From Panaeolus papilionaceus (taxonomy: Eukaryota; Basidiomycota; Agaricomycetes; Agaricales), in NCBI GenBank assembly GCA_015501605.1, contig JADNRZ010000014.1, positions 1 to 64,000 on the forward strand: 64,000 bases of DNA, read 5' to 3'. The notes beneath the pieces were generated by a model. It searched no databases, had not been told where the DNA came from, and saw only the letters and a program-made list of their open reading frames with translations. Positions within the stretch are counted from its first letter, which is position 1, and every line of letters begins with the position of its first letter. Position numbers and translations under genes: made by a program. Below, piece after piece: positions 11,746 through 23,991 of the stretch.

Positions 11746-12465
11746 AATGCATTCCATGTTTTTAACATGTTTTACATCTTGCAGCATCATGGCCTAAGAG
11801 TGGAGTTTTCAAGAGCACTTAGTAATGCCATGTTCATAGACAACAAGGATGATAAGGCACACATCCAGGCCTGGGTGGTCACACAAACACCAAAGACATC
11901 ATTTGAGGAACTCTTGTGCACTTCTCCCTCATGGGTTTGCAGACACTGCAAGCCTGTCATTTCACCTCCAAACATTCTTCATCCTCTCATCTCCAAAGTT
12001 TTTCACACATATGGGCCTCTGAAGGATTCTGTGACAGGCACACCATCATTTACATCAGAAAACTGGAAAACAGCCAAGAACATTTTGGATCTTGTCTTCT
12101 GTGGCTATCTCTCTGACTCAAGTTATGTTCCCCTCTACACAGTCCTTGGTGTTGATGCAAAAACAGGTCTCAATATCTACCATTGTGCTCATGGCACCAA
12201 CTTTACAGAAGAGGGTGTTCACACTCATTTGCAACCTCACCTTCCAACAGGTGGTACATCTGTGCAACATGTATCTACTTGACTATCAGATTTTACCTTG
12301 CATCATCAGGATGATCTAATCAACCCTGTTGAAGTCACTGGATGTGTCAATGGCAACCTCTATAGCCAGACCAAAGAAACAATTGGTGTAATTCTGATTC
12401 CAGAAACCATTCATGTTGAATATGGAATGGCTGAATTTCAACCCTCAGTACTTGGTCCCAAATAA
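11746..12465 (+). pseudogene. Transposon-associated protein fragment, function unknown
   Basis: A long plus frame starts at the border of the upstream TIR element and runs to a TAA near 12463, with one internal TGA near 12281. The readable protein (FHVFNMFYILQHHGLRVEF, FEELLCTSPSWVCRHC, PLYTVLGVDAKTGL, HCAHGTNFTEEGVHTHL) looks like a real folded domain and, from memory, like proteins found repeatedly beside transposons in Agaricomycetes. I cannot assign a function. The 5' end is cut off by the TIR element. Confidence 0.55.
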
Positions 12466-12484
12466 CAACACCCACTGTAGACCT

Positions 12485-14695
12485 CCAGGGGTTGGAAATT
12501 CCACCAGTAAAGAAGCAGGAATTCCATACTTGACGAGTGGAAATAGTGGAAATATTCCATCTTCAAAGTATGGATTTTCCATATTCAAATGATGGAAAAT
12601 CCAGTCCTTGATCGATGGAAATTCAGCTTTTCAGAGGTGGAAAACCTTGTGTTTTTCTAACATTTTCCACCCCCATGGTGATGGAAAACCCATATGTTCC
12701 CATTGGTGGAAAAAATCCACCTTTCATATGGTGGATTTTCCTCTCTAGTTCTATACCTCTATTGTAAATGGAATTTCTTCATCATTTCCACTCATTTATT
12801 TCAAACATGTAGAAGTTGCAAATAGGCATTTATTCCAGGATATCTACTACAGACAGAGCTCGACTAGAGCTACATTATAACAGTGGTAATACATGGTTAT
12901 AAGAATAATATGACCCTTGTAATCTGAACTTCTCAGTCCTCCTGGAGTACCATAGGGAGTCCCTAGGGACTCTCCAGACTCCCTATGGACTTTTTACATA
13001 TATTACCTAAATTTGATGTTTTGATAGGTTTCAGACAAATCCATATACAGAGTCCCTAGGGAGTCCCTACGGACTCTGTAGGGACTCCCTAGGAACTCTG
13101 ATGGACTCCATTGGGACTCCACAGGAACTCCAGGAAAATTGGATAATGCAAATGCAGATGACTCTGATGTAGATAATAATTAGTCATTACAATATATGGA
13201 CAAATGTACTCACAGTATTTCCCATAATCGGCTTGTATTACTGCTGGAGTCCCAGGGAGTCCCTAGGGAGTCTGCACAGAGTCCATAGGGACTCCCTAGG
13301 GACTCTGTATATATGAATTTGTCTGAAACCTATCAAAACATCAAATTTAGGTAATATATGTAAAAAGTCCATAGGGAGTCCGGAGAGTCCCTAGGGACTC
13401 CCTTGGGACTCCTGTGACTCCAGCACATATATTACAAATTTCTTGTAATACAAGGTAATTTTGCCTTGTTTTTTTGTTTGTTTGCACTGTCCTTGTATGC
13501 TGGTGTTGCAGTTGAGGGTGTCCACAGTTGTGTTAGGTGACAATGCTGTGTTTTTTGGCAGAGAGTCCCTAGGGAGTCCGTACGGTACTCAGGGGGGACT
13601 GACAAGTACTCCTTGTAATATATAGATATATATGGAAGGATCATGGAAAAGAGCAGAAGGGGGAGGGGTATGCTTCTCAACTGAATGAATAAAACTGACC
13701 ATAATCCTGGCACTTGCTTCCTGCCTACTTCCAAAGACCCATTGGCATCCACATAATGTTATAACCCAAGTCAACAAGCTTCAAAACTTGTCAAATGACC
13801 CAAACTGGAAAGCAGCAAAAACCATGAGACAAGCACATTGAAGGTAATTTCCTTTACTTACTCTGAAGAATAATGGATATGATGGCATGAGTCCATGAAT
13901 TAAGGAAGAGTGTAACCATAGACAGCAACAGCAGATATGTTGAAGGCAAGAAAACGAAGCAGAGATGGTTGTGGTTGGGAAGAAAGGAGTGCCTGTTGAG
14001 AATTTCCATAAATGGGAAATGGTCAAATCAAACAGTCACATGACCACTCAATATCGTTCAAAAATGCTAAGTCCCTTCGATGCAGGTGAGTTGATTAGGA
14101 GCACAAATTCCATCTCATTTGAGGTGGAAATTCCAGTATATTCAATGCAGTATGTTCTCATGTATCTATAGTATATTAAAAAACAAGTTTTAAAAAAAAT
14201 TCCACTGTTTTAAATTCCACAACAATGGAATTTCCACTTGCTGGGTAGGAATTTGGAGAGGAAAAATAGATGGAATTACTTCTACTACAATAAGTTAGAT
14301 TTTCCACTTAGATTGTAGGTGGAATTTCATAATGGTAGAAGTATGTTTCACCTGTTTTCTGCTTCTCTTCCAACTTGATGTGGAACTTAAGTCCCATCTA
14401 CTTTCCACCATCTTCCAGCATAGAATTGCCCCTTCATGGTGGTGCAACATGATTCCACTCTTTTTCCACTTAAGGTGTTCCAACCCAAGGTGCAGGTATT
14501 CCACCTCATGGTGGTGGAACACAATTCCATCTTTTTTCCAGCTATTTAGGTTTTATTGACATGGTGGAAAATCCACATCCAACAGGTGGAAATTGATTTC
14601 CACTCTCAATTCCAACACTACTGGTTCCACCTACATTCCACCTCGAAAGGATGGAAATAGGAATTTCCACTATGGAGGGGTGGAAATTCGGCAGA
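12485..14695. mobile_element. TGGAA/TTCCA-rich non-autonomous element (borders uncertain)
   Basis: Both flanks (about 12490-12780 and 14190-14695) carry dense TGGAAA, TTCCAC and GGAAATTCCA motifs in both orientations, resembling the subterminal transposase-binding arrays of DNA transposons. The middle lacks them and contains the unrelated element at 12934-13601. The right border truncates the Helitron gene. I could not align convincing terminal repeats or a target duplication. Confidence 0.5.
12934..13601. mobile_element. TIR/foldback element with CCCTAGGG palindromes
   Basis: Imperfect terminal inverted repeats of about 43 bp start CAGTCC at 12934 and end GGACTG at 13601. Inside, arms near 12940-13080 and 13255-13425 are largely reverse complements, sharing ACATATATTACCTAAATTTG. 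They are filled with AGTCCCTAGGGACT-type palindromes. No ORF. The target duplication is unclear. It lies inside the TGGAA-rich element. Confidence 0.7.
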
Positions 14696-17317
14696 CGGCT
14701 TTCCAAATAAGCCTTTTCGACAATTGTCACTGCCCCATCCGCAAATATGCTTTATGAATAGTTGTACTAAGTGATGGAAAAAGCGTGCACACGCCACTGG
14801 GTTCCTGGTCGCGAGCAATTCACGTGTATCATGAGATTTTATTTCAGGACGGAACTCAATATCTTCTGATGCCCAGTACAAGCACAGTGGGTGTCGGTTG
14901 TCTGCAGGAGATATTGTTATAAACCAATTAGGGGTATTGGCGAATGATATCAATGACCATATTTCATTTCTTCTGTATTTTTTGTTGGCTAGTGAACCAT
15001 GCACATGACCACCAACATACTCTACCTGATTAAGAATATCGAAACACACTTTTTCATCATCAGTAATAGGTGATTTGCGCTGACCAGGCTCTTTCAATCG
15101 CTCTGCAATTTCCGACAATGTCTCAGGGTTGATAGAGCGCAGGTTATCCACTACACGATCAAAGTTCTTCCTTTTGACCATGACAAAACTACCTTGAGTA
15201 CATTGGCGCACCAGGGTGTGGTTGAACAAAATAATAACAAAGTTGGCATCCTTCTGGAATCGCTTGTCGTGATAAGACAGAAGCCATCGAATGTGAGTTT
15301 CCCTGGATATTTTTTTGAAGTGTGTATCTTGATCTAAGCCACCATAACCGTAAGGGAATAACCAAGGGAACATTTGGGGATACAACCCTGGATCGCCATA
15401 TAAACTTCTTGGTTGTTCGTTATGACCCACTGCTAAGGCACCACCGCCATTCTTTAGGTGCTGGAGGGCTGCTGCTTTACGCTGTGTGCTTGTTAAAGTA
15501 TTGAATCTCTCTTGAGTCAGCCCATGGACAGTAAAAGGACATGGACCTGCCCGTGTCCCATATTCCTCCTCACTATCAAAAACACTGCGGGCATTATCTA
15601 CCACATTAGTCAAGTCTTTCGATGCATTCTTATATAGAACACCCACAGGTACATGCTCAAGAGGGTAGCTGTGCAGTGTGTCATAATCAATGGTCAAATC
15701 CTCGTAGTCACGGTGGTTCATCTTCAGCCATTCCAAAGCCTCCTGTACCTTTTGGCGCCTAACAACTACTGGAGTGCGTTTCAGATCCTCATCGGACGGC
15801 CTGGCCACACCAGTGAAAATGACCGCTAAGACATCTTCTAGCTCAGCTTTTCCTATAGGAAGCATATCATACACCTTAAGGGTCGGATGGTCAAATGCTA
15901 TAACATTAGCCGTCATTTTGGCGTGACCGTTCGAAACACGCACTACACATCTGTTGTGCCTAACCCTGGATATTAAGGATTGTTCAGCCAGCGTTAAATC
16001 ATGTAACTGGGGCGGTATATCTCCTAACCAAAGTGAGTTGGCTAGAGACATCTTGGGAGTTTTATTTTGCATCAGGGACTTTGCACATTGTTGACAAACA
16101 TTCATTAAACCTTCAACCAACACAGGTCCTTCAATGTTGGATATTGGTTGGTTCGGTAAGGTTCGTTCTGCTCTTGTAGCGATCGGATTTTCCAGGAGGT
16201 GTAGTTTCTCTTCAACATCACTCAAGGGGGTCATATTGTGATGATTTTTGGAAAGCCCGCAAACAGCACAACCTGATTCCTCTATCGCTTGAGGCTCAAT
16301 ATCCTTACAGTATGCTCTCATGGCACGGGCTATATCATGCTTGGTAGATGGAGTAGGCGGGTATGCATCAGAAGGAACCATCTCATATGGTGGCCAATCA
16401 AAGGGATCTGTGCTAATAAACGACACAGCATGTGGGTCGTGCCGACGTATAGGCAGGACCGAACAAAACACATAGGAGTAGGATGTGCAGCCCAGATCAT
16501 CACATGTATGTCTAAGTAGAAGGTCACTACAAGCGGGTTTTGATATTCTGGGGGATGTTGCGATACCATGCGCCGATGCTAATGCTCTCATTCCGGTGAC
16601 TGGAAGGTATTTTCTGAGAATGTCAATGGGAAAATCGTTGATGATAACAGTATCATCAGGTGTTTCAGCCACCTGATCACCATTCACCAAAGGGGTTGGG
16701 TAGACAGACACTAATTTAAATCCCATCTCGTCACCGTGTAAAGAGTAATCCGCAGGTAATTTATTTCGCATAGAATCAAAGGACAACATTTTACATGACT
16801 TGACAAAGTTTTCATCCAGTATAGACATCTGGGATGCGCGACTATGTTGTGACGGAACTAGTATCGAAAACCATTCGTCGCACGTTTGATTACATTCGTG
16901 ATCTTCCAGACTTTGAAGCAGTTTGGTACGGTTTCTTTCTCTACATAAATCGCCCTCGTGATGAGCACGATACATTTCTTGTAGATCGGGAACAGTCAAC
17001 ATAGGGAGAATTGTGTGGAAAGGTAACCTGCAGAACACGGCGTTTGGATATGTCTCCTTAAAAGTATCGATTTGTTCTCTTGTCACATAAGCTTCAAAAT
17101 CGTACAGGTCATGACATAACAACACGGGCGCTCCGTTGATGTCCGTTGCTTCACGCAATGCGTTGTGATCCAAGGTCCGCTTGAGAGCCGCACCTCCGTA
17201 CTGTGGTTTAAAAACATCGCATTGTGCAGATGTCCCAATGTGGCAAGGAATTCCATTGTGGCAAAGACTCCCTTCGGGGCAGATATGGCCATCCTTTAAA
17301 TGGCTCGGTGATACCAT
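14696..17317 (-). pseudogene. Helitron Rep-helicase N-terminal part (truncated)
   Basis: A single minus frame from ATG 17317 runs about 870 codons to the transposon border near 14700. It matches the architecture of fungal Helitron proteins: an N-terminal Cys/His-rich part, a long DUF6570-like middle (SLANSLWLGDIPPQLHDLTLAEQ), then the Helitron-like N domain (FPWLFPYGYGG near residue 640; ETHIRWLLSYHDKRFQKD). The start of the Rep region follows (WFITISPADNRHPL, then HHLVQLFIKHICGWGSDN, KGLFGKPSA). The HUH nickase residues, the catalytic Tyr and the whole helicase are missing because the TGGAA-rich element interrupts it. In a complete Helitron this protein nicks DNA and drives rolling-circle transposition. 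Confidence 0.87.
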
Positions 17318-17649
17318 GATGCCTGAAACTATCAGACCGTAATATATAACAGTAAACTCTTGAGTGGAATGCGGTTAAAAGAAACGCGTGTCCTTCGTAA
17401 AAGTTGTTGTAAATGTAAAAAAGGAGGCAGTATTATTTATACTAGACATCGACTAACATGTGATAGAACACGAAAAATTTCTCCCCGATACCAAGCCAAA
17501 ACATGTAGTTCGTCAAGTCTATTTTCAAAATACAAAATTGAAATGAAATAATGAATACTCCGTGACCATATCAAGACATCCGACAACGTTTATTCTGACC
17601 ACCGACATCACGATCACTCTCATCGCCGGATCCAGACTCTTCATTTATT

Positions 17650-20600
17650 TCAGCTCCTATATGTCCAAAAGTTATAGGAATAGAGTTGAAAGTTTGCATA
17701 GCACGAACCGTCATCGCCGTATTTTCCCCATGCACTTGCTAAACCAATGTGGAGACCAGACTCTGCATCGCTCCATCCCAATTGTAGAATCTCTTCAAGG
17801 CCTGAACAGGAACAATGGATAATAATCAGGGTGTGTGATATAGATAAACACGACATGAACTCACCTTTATGTGCAAAGGCAAGAGGTGAAGCCAAGCGCT
17901 CCAAGGTCCATGTGCCTTGTAGAACGCCGCCAAAACTCAAGCAAAAAGGGTCCAACTTGAGATGATCGGGGATGCTTTGAAGACGCTGAATGAGACCTAA
18001 CGAAAACCCAGTTCCTACGTCATTCAGATTACCCTCTGTAGAAAATGTCTTTCGAATGAACTGCCCCAGCATGGCTGCATTGCATCCGGGAGGTCCATCG
18101 TGCCCCTGTTGTTCCGCACACTCCTTGTACGTCACCACATTGGCCAGGAAGACGCCGACCTGATTGAGAAACGCACTATAAGACATTATTTGTGGATCCG
18201 CATCATCGGTGGGCGACCAGCGCAGCAAGTAATGATGGCAGACCCAGCGCAAGAGGTCATACGCAAGACCGCGGAAGTAAACATACTTGTAGCGCTCGAA
18301 TAAGCTCAGACTATTGAAGGTATACTCCTCCATGAGTTTTGGTTTGCCAGCAGGGCATTGGTAGGCATTGAAGTCGAAGATTATAATTGTGAGACCTATG
18401 GTTATCGCTGTTAGCAGGTCACGACAACCCTCTGCTGTTGACAGATTTGGGAGGTGGCCCCTTGCCAGTGCTACAAACCCACTTGAGCATCGGCACTTCA
18501 AGCAAACGGCAGGACCTACCATCTTGAGGCAGGGAATCCTCAGTGAAGGATAAATGATAGAACGCCAACATGCGATGTAACAAATCGCGTGTAGCCGGGG
18601 TATTGCTATTTGTGAAGGCCGAATCTGATATGAAACAGTGTACAATTGATTCCAATGAGCGAGGTAGGCATGATGTCGCAAAAAAGTAGCCCCCCGTGAC
18701 GATTGTATGGTCCAAAGTAAAGACAACGTGTTGAGTGTTTGGACGCAAAAGACTAAGGGCAAAAAACACTGTGGATAAGGATGATTACAAGGAACGAATA
18801 AGTTTGATACATACAGTTTCGTTCCCGGTGTCAGGAGAACCGCTTCGTAGCGAAAGTTTTCCAGATCAGGGAGACTGGCGTCATAGCCATAGCGGATGTG
18901 GTCAAAAGCACCTGCATCACGACCATCGACAGGTGTACCAACAACCCACAACTTCGCACCCGTTTTTATGTCTACAAACGTTGCACATCCGTCATTGTCG
19001 ACATGCTTCCAGTGAACGGAGCCCTTGGTGGAAACAAGTGCCCACCGAATCTGTGCCGTCGGAATGAGCTGACTCTCCAGGCAGAGGATTTCGCCAGTGG
19101 TGTTAAACCACGCAGCCATGTCCGAAGCATAGCTCGTCATCTCGGACACGGCGCCAGGCATTGGTAAATCCAAAGCATTGAGAATCTTCCCATCAACCTG
19201 GGTTGCTGCATTCAAAACGTACTCCAGGGAACCTGAGACAATGCGTGCTTCCAGATCGTCATCGTGAACCGATAGAGAATGATCTAACAGCACGTTAGCA
19301 ACAGGAATGATTGTGACACCAAGACATACCATGAATCTGAATAGGGCCGCGCAGACGATGGATCGTCTGTAAGGAATCCGCATTGAAGCCAATGTCTTCG
19401 GATACGGAGTCGAGTACAACAATGTTCTGCTTTCGTAGACAATCTTGGACGCCGGCGTAATCTTCCAACTTTCCAGGAGGGATGATGGCAAATGCAGACG
19501 TGTCAGGATCGTTCAGCCAACGAGGTCCAAGAGAGGTATGATCACTATTCCACACATAGTTTTTCTCGATAGCTTCAAACCAGGTACGCATCCGGGATGC
19601 AACGAATTCCGTCTAATGAGGTCAGAGGCATACAGGTCAGAGGCGTACAGACACGATAATATGAGCATACACACATGGAAATTCATCTCAAATGTTTTGG
19701 TGTCGCCTTGTAGAGTGTAAACAGTAGCATTATATGAATGTTCCTATGATAACCTCAGTACCACAAAAAAAAATTATTCATAAGGATTACCTTGGTGGCG
19801 AGTTCTAAAAAATTAGTATCGATTTCTTTCTTAATCTAAGAACGGCTGAATTAGTATGCATATGGGCGACAATCGACATGAATACTTACCCAACTCTCCT
19901 TCTCTTGACGTTCAACGCTAGACGGCAAAATGACTTGTTGCTGCTGAAGGACGTCAGGATGTCTTGGAAAGTTCATGCTGGGAACAACCTCAGGTCCAAC
20001 AGTCTGAAGCCTCCTTTTTAGATTTTTCGCAGATGATTTAACATTGATGGACCTTGGCGCTTTTCTTTTCGTTCCATTGGAAGAAGACGTTGATTCTACA
20101 TACGAAATTTGTTTGGAACCTCGTGAACGCAGAACAGGTCCTTTCTGGTTACCAGAAAACGCTGGAGGAGTGGCCCGAGTGGTTGCTGTTGTAGGCTGGG
20201 TGACAGGAGCTGGGGGTGTAGGAACGTGTTGGGGATTATCGACGGACCCATCCACGATCATTCTGTCATCCTCTTGGGTGACATTGTCGCCACCAATGGA
20301 AGTATTAGCGTCCATTTCGGTATCTTGCCGGCCATTGTCATCATCCTTGGGTCCACCATTCGGTTGCGAGATCGGAGAAGCAGGTGGGGAACCCTGAGGA
20401 GAAAAATGGATGTAATTCGATAACTCATTCGAAAAGGAGGTACCAGCCTCCAAAGGCGGACGCAGAGCTGATGCGGTATTGGAGGGATGAGACCCATTGG
20501 AATTTGAAACGTCGACTAAAGCTGCGAATCTGTAAGCTAATTTAATCGACTCCAATGACCTGTTGTGACTCACTCAAATCGAACCAGGATTTAACATCGT

Positions 20601-21756
20601 CTGAGCACTGGTTCAACCTGTCCCATGGCATGTCGTTCATGAGACCCTCTAAACCCTCCCAAAGGTCCTGTTCACCCTTAGCCAACTGAAACAGACATTT
20701 CCAGATTAGAATTTCCACCTCCCGCAAGATGAGAGGTTTATCGTTGCCCAAATTGAGGGAGTACTAGGTTTATAGTTTAAAAACGGCGCTCCTTAGAACA
20801 GTAGAAAATTTACCTGAACCATGGATTCTCGCTCCCATCTGTACTTAGATATACTGAATGTAGACAGCAAGAAAACAGGTGAGCCAAGTGCTGCTAGATG
20901 TAAGGGTTGACGCAAAGCGATGGACTTTATGATAGACGTCCCATCTTCACCTGTTGTCTCGCCGGAGGTATGCGACTCCGAAGACAAGAAGGTCATCGTT
21001 TCAGTCGAAAAAGCGTCAGTCCATTCCGGGAACGTGCCCTTGAACTCGGTGCGAAGAAGAAAAGCGAGGTATGTGATAGCCGTCTGAACATTGAGCAGCA
21101 CAGGCAAGCATTTGGACTCAATATGAAGCTGAACGAAACATTTCAGATGACGGTGGAGAACATTGTCAGCGTTCATGTCGCTTTCAGAGGGACGGTTTCT
21201 TCGTTTGGACATCATCATCTTCTTCCATTCTTGAAGTACGCCGACCCAGTTGGCAAGTCTCTTAGGGTACTGATAAAGTCAGGTAAGATATGAGAGCCAT
21301 GACATGCAATGTAAATATGGACACACCATATTGCCACCAGGTCCCGCTACCATCTTATCCATTTTTACACGCAGAACAGGGCGAGAACTCCAATCGGTTG
21401 TTAAGGTGTGGCCGACGTCGAACAGCCTGCAAATCGCCAGTAGGGTGCAGCGTTTCGACTTCATTCGTTTAGTCGTCAGGTCATCGTTCAACTGCTCTTC
21501 GCCGTTGCATACACGACGCAACCCCGTGTTCTCAGGCAAGGCGACACTAGCATCAAGCAGCACGCTTAAATACTGTTGTACGCTTAAGTTAAGACCCTAG
21601 TAGTATGTTAATGAGTACGGCCTGTAGCGCAAAAAAATGAGGATACGTCACCTCTAATTCAGGTACTTGGAACAAGTTGTCTTTCCCAGAATGCCATACA
21701 TCACTAAGCCATGGATAGTCTGCAAAAAAGGATAACTTGGCACGCAAAGATGACAT
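17650..21756 (-). CDS. JmjC-like Fe(II)/2-oxoglutarate oxygenase domain protein (multi-exon; 5' end uncertain)
   Basis: A chain of minus-strand exons. Introns I could place: 19284-19329 and 18753-18814 (joins at IHD and TKLLLRPNTQH). The C-terminal part carries the cupin core: HWKHVDNDGCATFVDIKTG with an HxD iron-binding pair, then VLLTPGTKLLLRPNTQHVV with the distal His, then the ILGGYFFAT-like strand. Such proteins are dioxygenases; some demethylate histones, but the substrate here cannot be told. The middle exon (about 19890-20520) is a low-complexity Ser/Pro/Asp-rich linker. N-terminal exons (20542-21756) have no recognised domain. The last exon ends NFWTYRS at 17650. Upstream exons beyond the Met at 21756 are possible. 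The gene may be one of a lineage-expanded family. Confidence 0.7.
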
Positions 21757-22174
21757 TGGTCCGATGCAGTTCTGAAAAAGAAATGGCAATAATAATAGAA
21801 CCACAATTGGAATCAATTGAAGTAAATAGACGTCACAGGTCACGTGCTGGACGATAAAATTCGGAGGCTCAGGGACGTCGAAATGTATCCGAACACAGCC
21901 ACACAAGCCCTACATTCCACTTAAGTCCATCCGCTCATACGAGACTGAGATGACAATTTTCGGAAAGAAAGCCTGTGCGAAACAAGTGATAAGGAGTGGG
22001 TTTCAAATATGAGACTAAGCACAGTGTTATATCAGCCTCAGTTAATGCAAGATGGATATTTCTTTTGCTCACAGCATTCGTCTTGTTTAACTCCGTGATG
22101 ATGATGTCTGTACCTCAAGCATTCGCACAGTCCGGTCTGTAAATTACAAACACTCATTATAACTCGTTCCAAAG

Positions 22175-22891
22175 TTCACGGATTTCTTCAGAGGAAGAGA
22201 TCATTGGCACATGGACTCTTCATGCTCATGTTTCAAGCCGTGGTCTCGCGATGAACACACATGGGGATTATCGACCGAATGGACATGATGCAATCGAAGA
22301 TAGCATACAGCAGATGACCGTGCATGCACCGAACCCACTTCGTATTATAGGCATGGATGAAAGCCACAATGATTTTTTGGATGTTTACTCAGAGATCGAT
22401 GCCGCTTTGAACCAAAGAATGTGACCAGGTGACATGTGAGGCACAGACCGCAATTTACAAAAATATGATGTATTCACACGAAGTTGTACAGGAGCCTCTT
22501 GAACGGGGGAGGCTGTCATCCGAGCATTCAGCTTTGTAAAAACTTATTCAAGGTGCCGGCAGGTCGAGGCGCACGCAAGCGCCGGAGGGGGTCAAACATC
22601 GAGAATGACGACAAAAAGTGGCCCATGCAACCGGAATTTGAATATAAAAAAACTCAGGCCTTACGAACGTATTCTTTGGATCCTGTGCCTGTCTATTTCC
22701 GAGAGGAGGAAAGGTATCCACCTGAATTTGTTCACTGTCGCCTATTATCGGCTTTCGTGAAGATCAAGTTTGACGTTCGGCGACTCATTCGAACTGCGCC
22801 TTTCAAAGTAGAGGGGAAGAAAGTATCAGTTCCGTACTGGGCAGGTAGGAACAAAATTTTATTGCGAGTACAGTGGTTGGAAAAAATCTAA
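22175..22891 (+). CDS. Putative gene, unknown function (two exon-like frames)
   Basis: Two plus frames look coding. 22175-22424 reads SEEEIIGTWTLHAHVSSRGL and ends ...DAALNQRM at a TGA. 22484-22891 carries a basic cluster (GARKRRRG) and PEFVHCRLLSAFVKIKFDVRRL. They may be exons of one gene or fragments of two. No domain recognised, no secure start and no support beyond composition. Confidence 0.35.
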
Positions 22892-23039
22892 CATCATTTC
22901 CATATAGGTGTTATGCACAGAGTGGACATCATGGATGATTATTGAACGATAGTGAATGACATAAAATCTGATTTGTCTTACTCCATCGCTTTACATTACA
23001 TTATCACGGGCGAACAAACCAGTCGAACAACGAGTATGC

Positions 23040-23845
23040 TAGAAAACAAGGTCACTCAAGTACGAGTATATTGATAGGATCTTCAATAAGGATGAGTGAT
23101 GTGAATTGCAACAAGTTATGAACTCACCTAGAAAGAAAGATTTAACGCCGTCTGGCTTGAAAAACTCAATCTGCACAATGCGATCCCTCACAGTTTGCTC
23201 AACCAGGTGAGCAGGGATGCTAGACCTGTCTAGATCGTAGGACTGCAGAGGATGAACGATGTAAAGATCATCCATGTCCTTTAGGTTTTGTTGGTAGTCT
23301 GTTGGAACCCACCAGAAAGAGGCAGGGCAGTCCCCATGAAAATGGCCTGGGTCAATAAGCAAATTAGCGTTAAGTATAGCGAAGAAGAGTTTATGTACAT
23401 TGAAGTCCATTATTTGGAGTAAACATAGCTTTAGAAAACCTCAACGTTTTTTGAAGGTCAATATTGAGAAAAGCCGGCCTGTAAGAGATGAGCATATTCT
23501 GCAAGTCATAATGGTAAAGACGTACGGCTGCGGAACATCGCCCCGGATTTCAAATGTATCCCAGTCTCTGAACATGGTGTACATGTCGTCAAAAGCTTCA
23601 CAGTCGAAGTCCTCACAGACTTCATCAGGGGGTATGAGCTCAAGCTCAAACCTGGCCTCAGGAAGGCTGTGCGTAACATGGGGGAAATTTCCAGTAGGTC
23701 CAACATAGAAACCGTGATGGGAAACTTTGCCAACAACGCGCAGACGGGGACCAATGAGAGAAGCTGATAAATATTAGTTGGGGATAAAAGGGACTGACTA
23801 CTACTTACCTGGCATATGGAGGATATTTCCAAGATCGGTGGACAT
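23040..23845 (-). CDS. Unknown-function multi-exon gene
   Basis: Starts at ATG 23845 (MSTDLGNILHMP). A 45-bp intron follows, then an exon reading GPRLRVVGKVSHHGFYVGPTG and acidic residues. Further exons are NMLISYRPAFLNIDLQKTL and FHGDCPASFWWVPTDYQQ... to FKPDGVKSFF near 23128. Frames join cleanly through GT-AG introns, which argues for a real gene. No domain recognised; the last exon is not resolved. It is transcribed in the same direction as the next gene (23992-26605). Confidence 0.55.
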
Positions 23846-23991
23846 GGTAAAGGAAGCTTGAGAGAAGAAGGAACCAGATCAAAGTCAAAAAGGTCTCACA
23901 CGGAACGAGAAACTTTTATCAGTGCACAGATCGATTTCATGACCAATGTAAAGACAACATTCCAAAATAGGAGACTAACGAAGACCATTAA

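Noticed and set aside
12940..13600. CRISPR-like or satellite array
   Set aside because: The CCCTAGGG units are palindromic, unevenly spaced and lie within an inverted-repeat transposon of a eukaryote; not a CRISPR.
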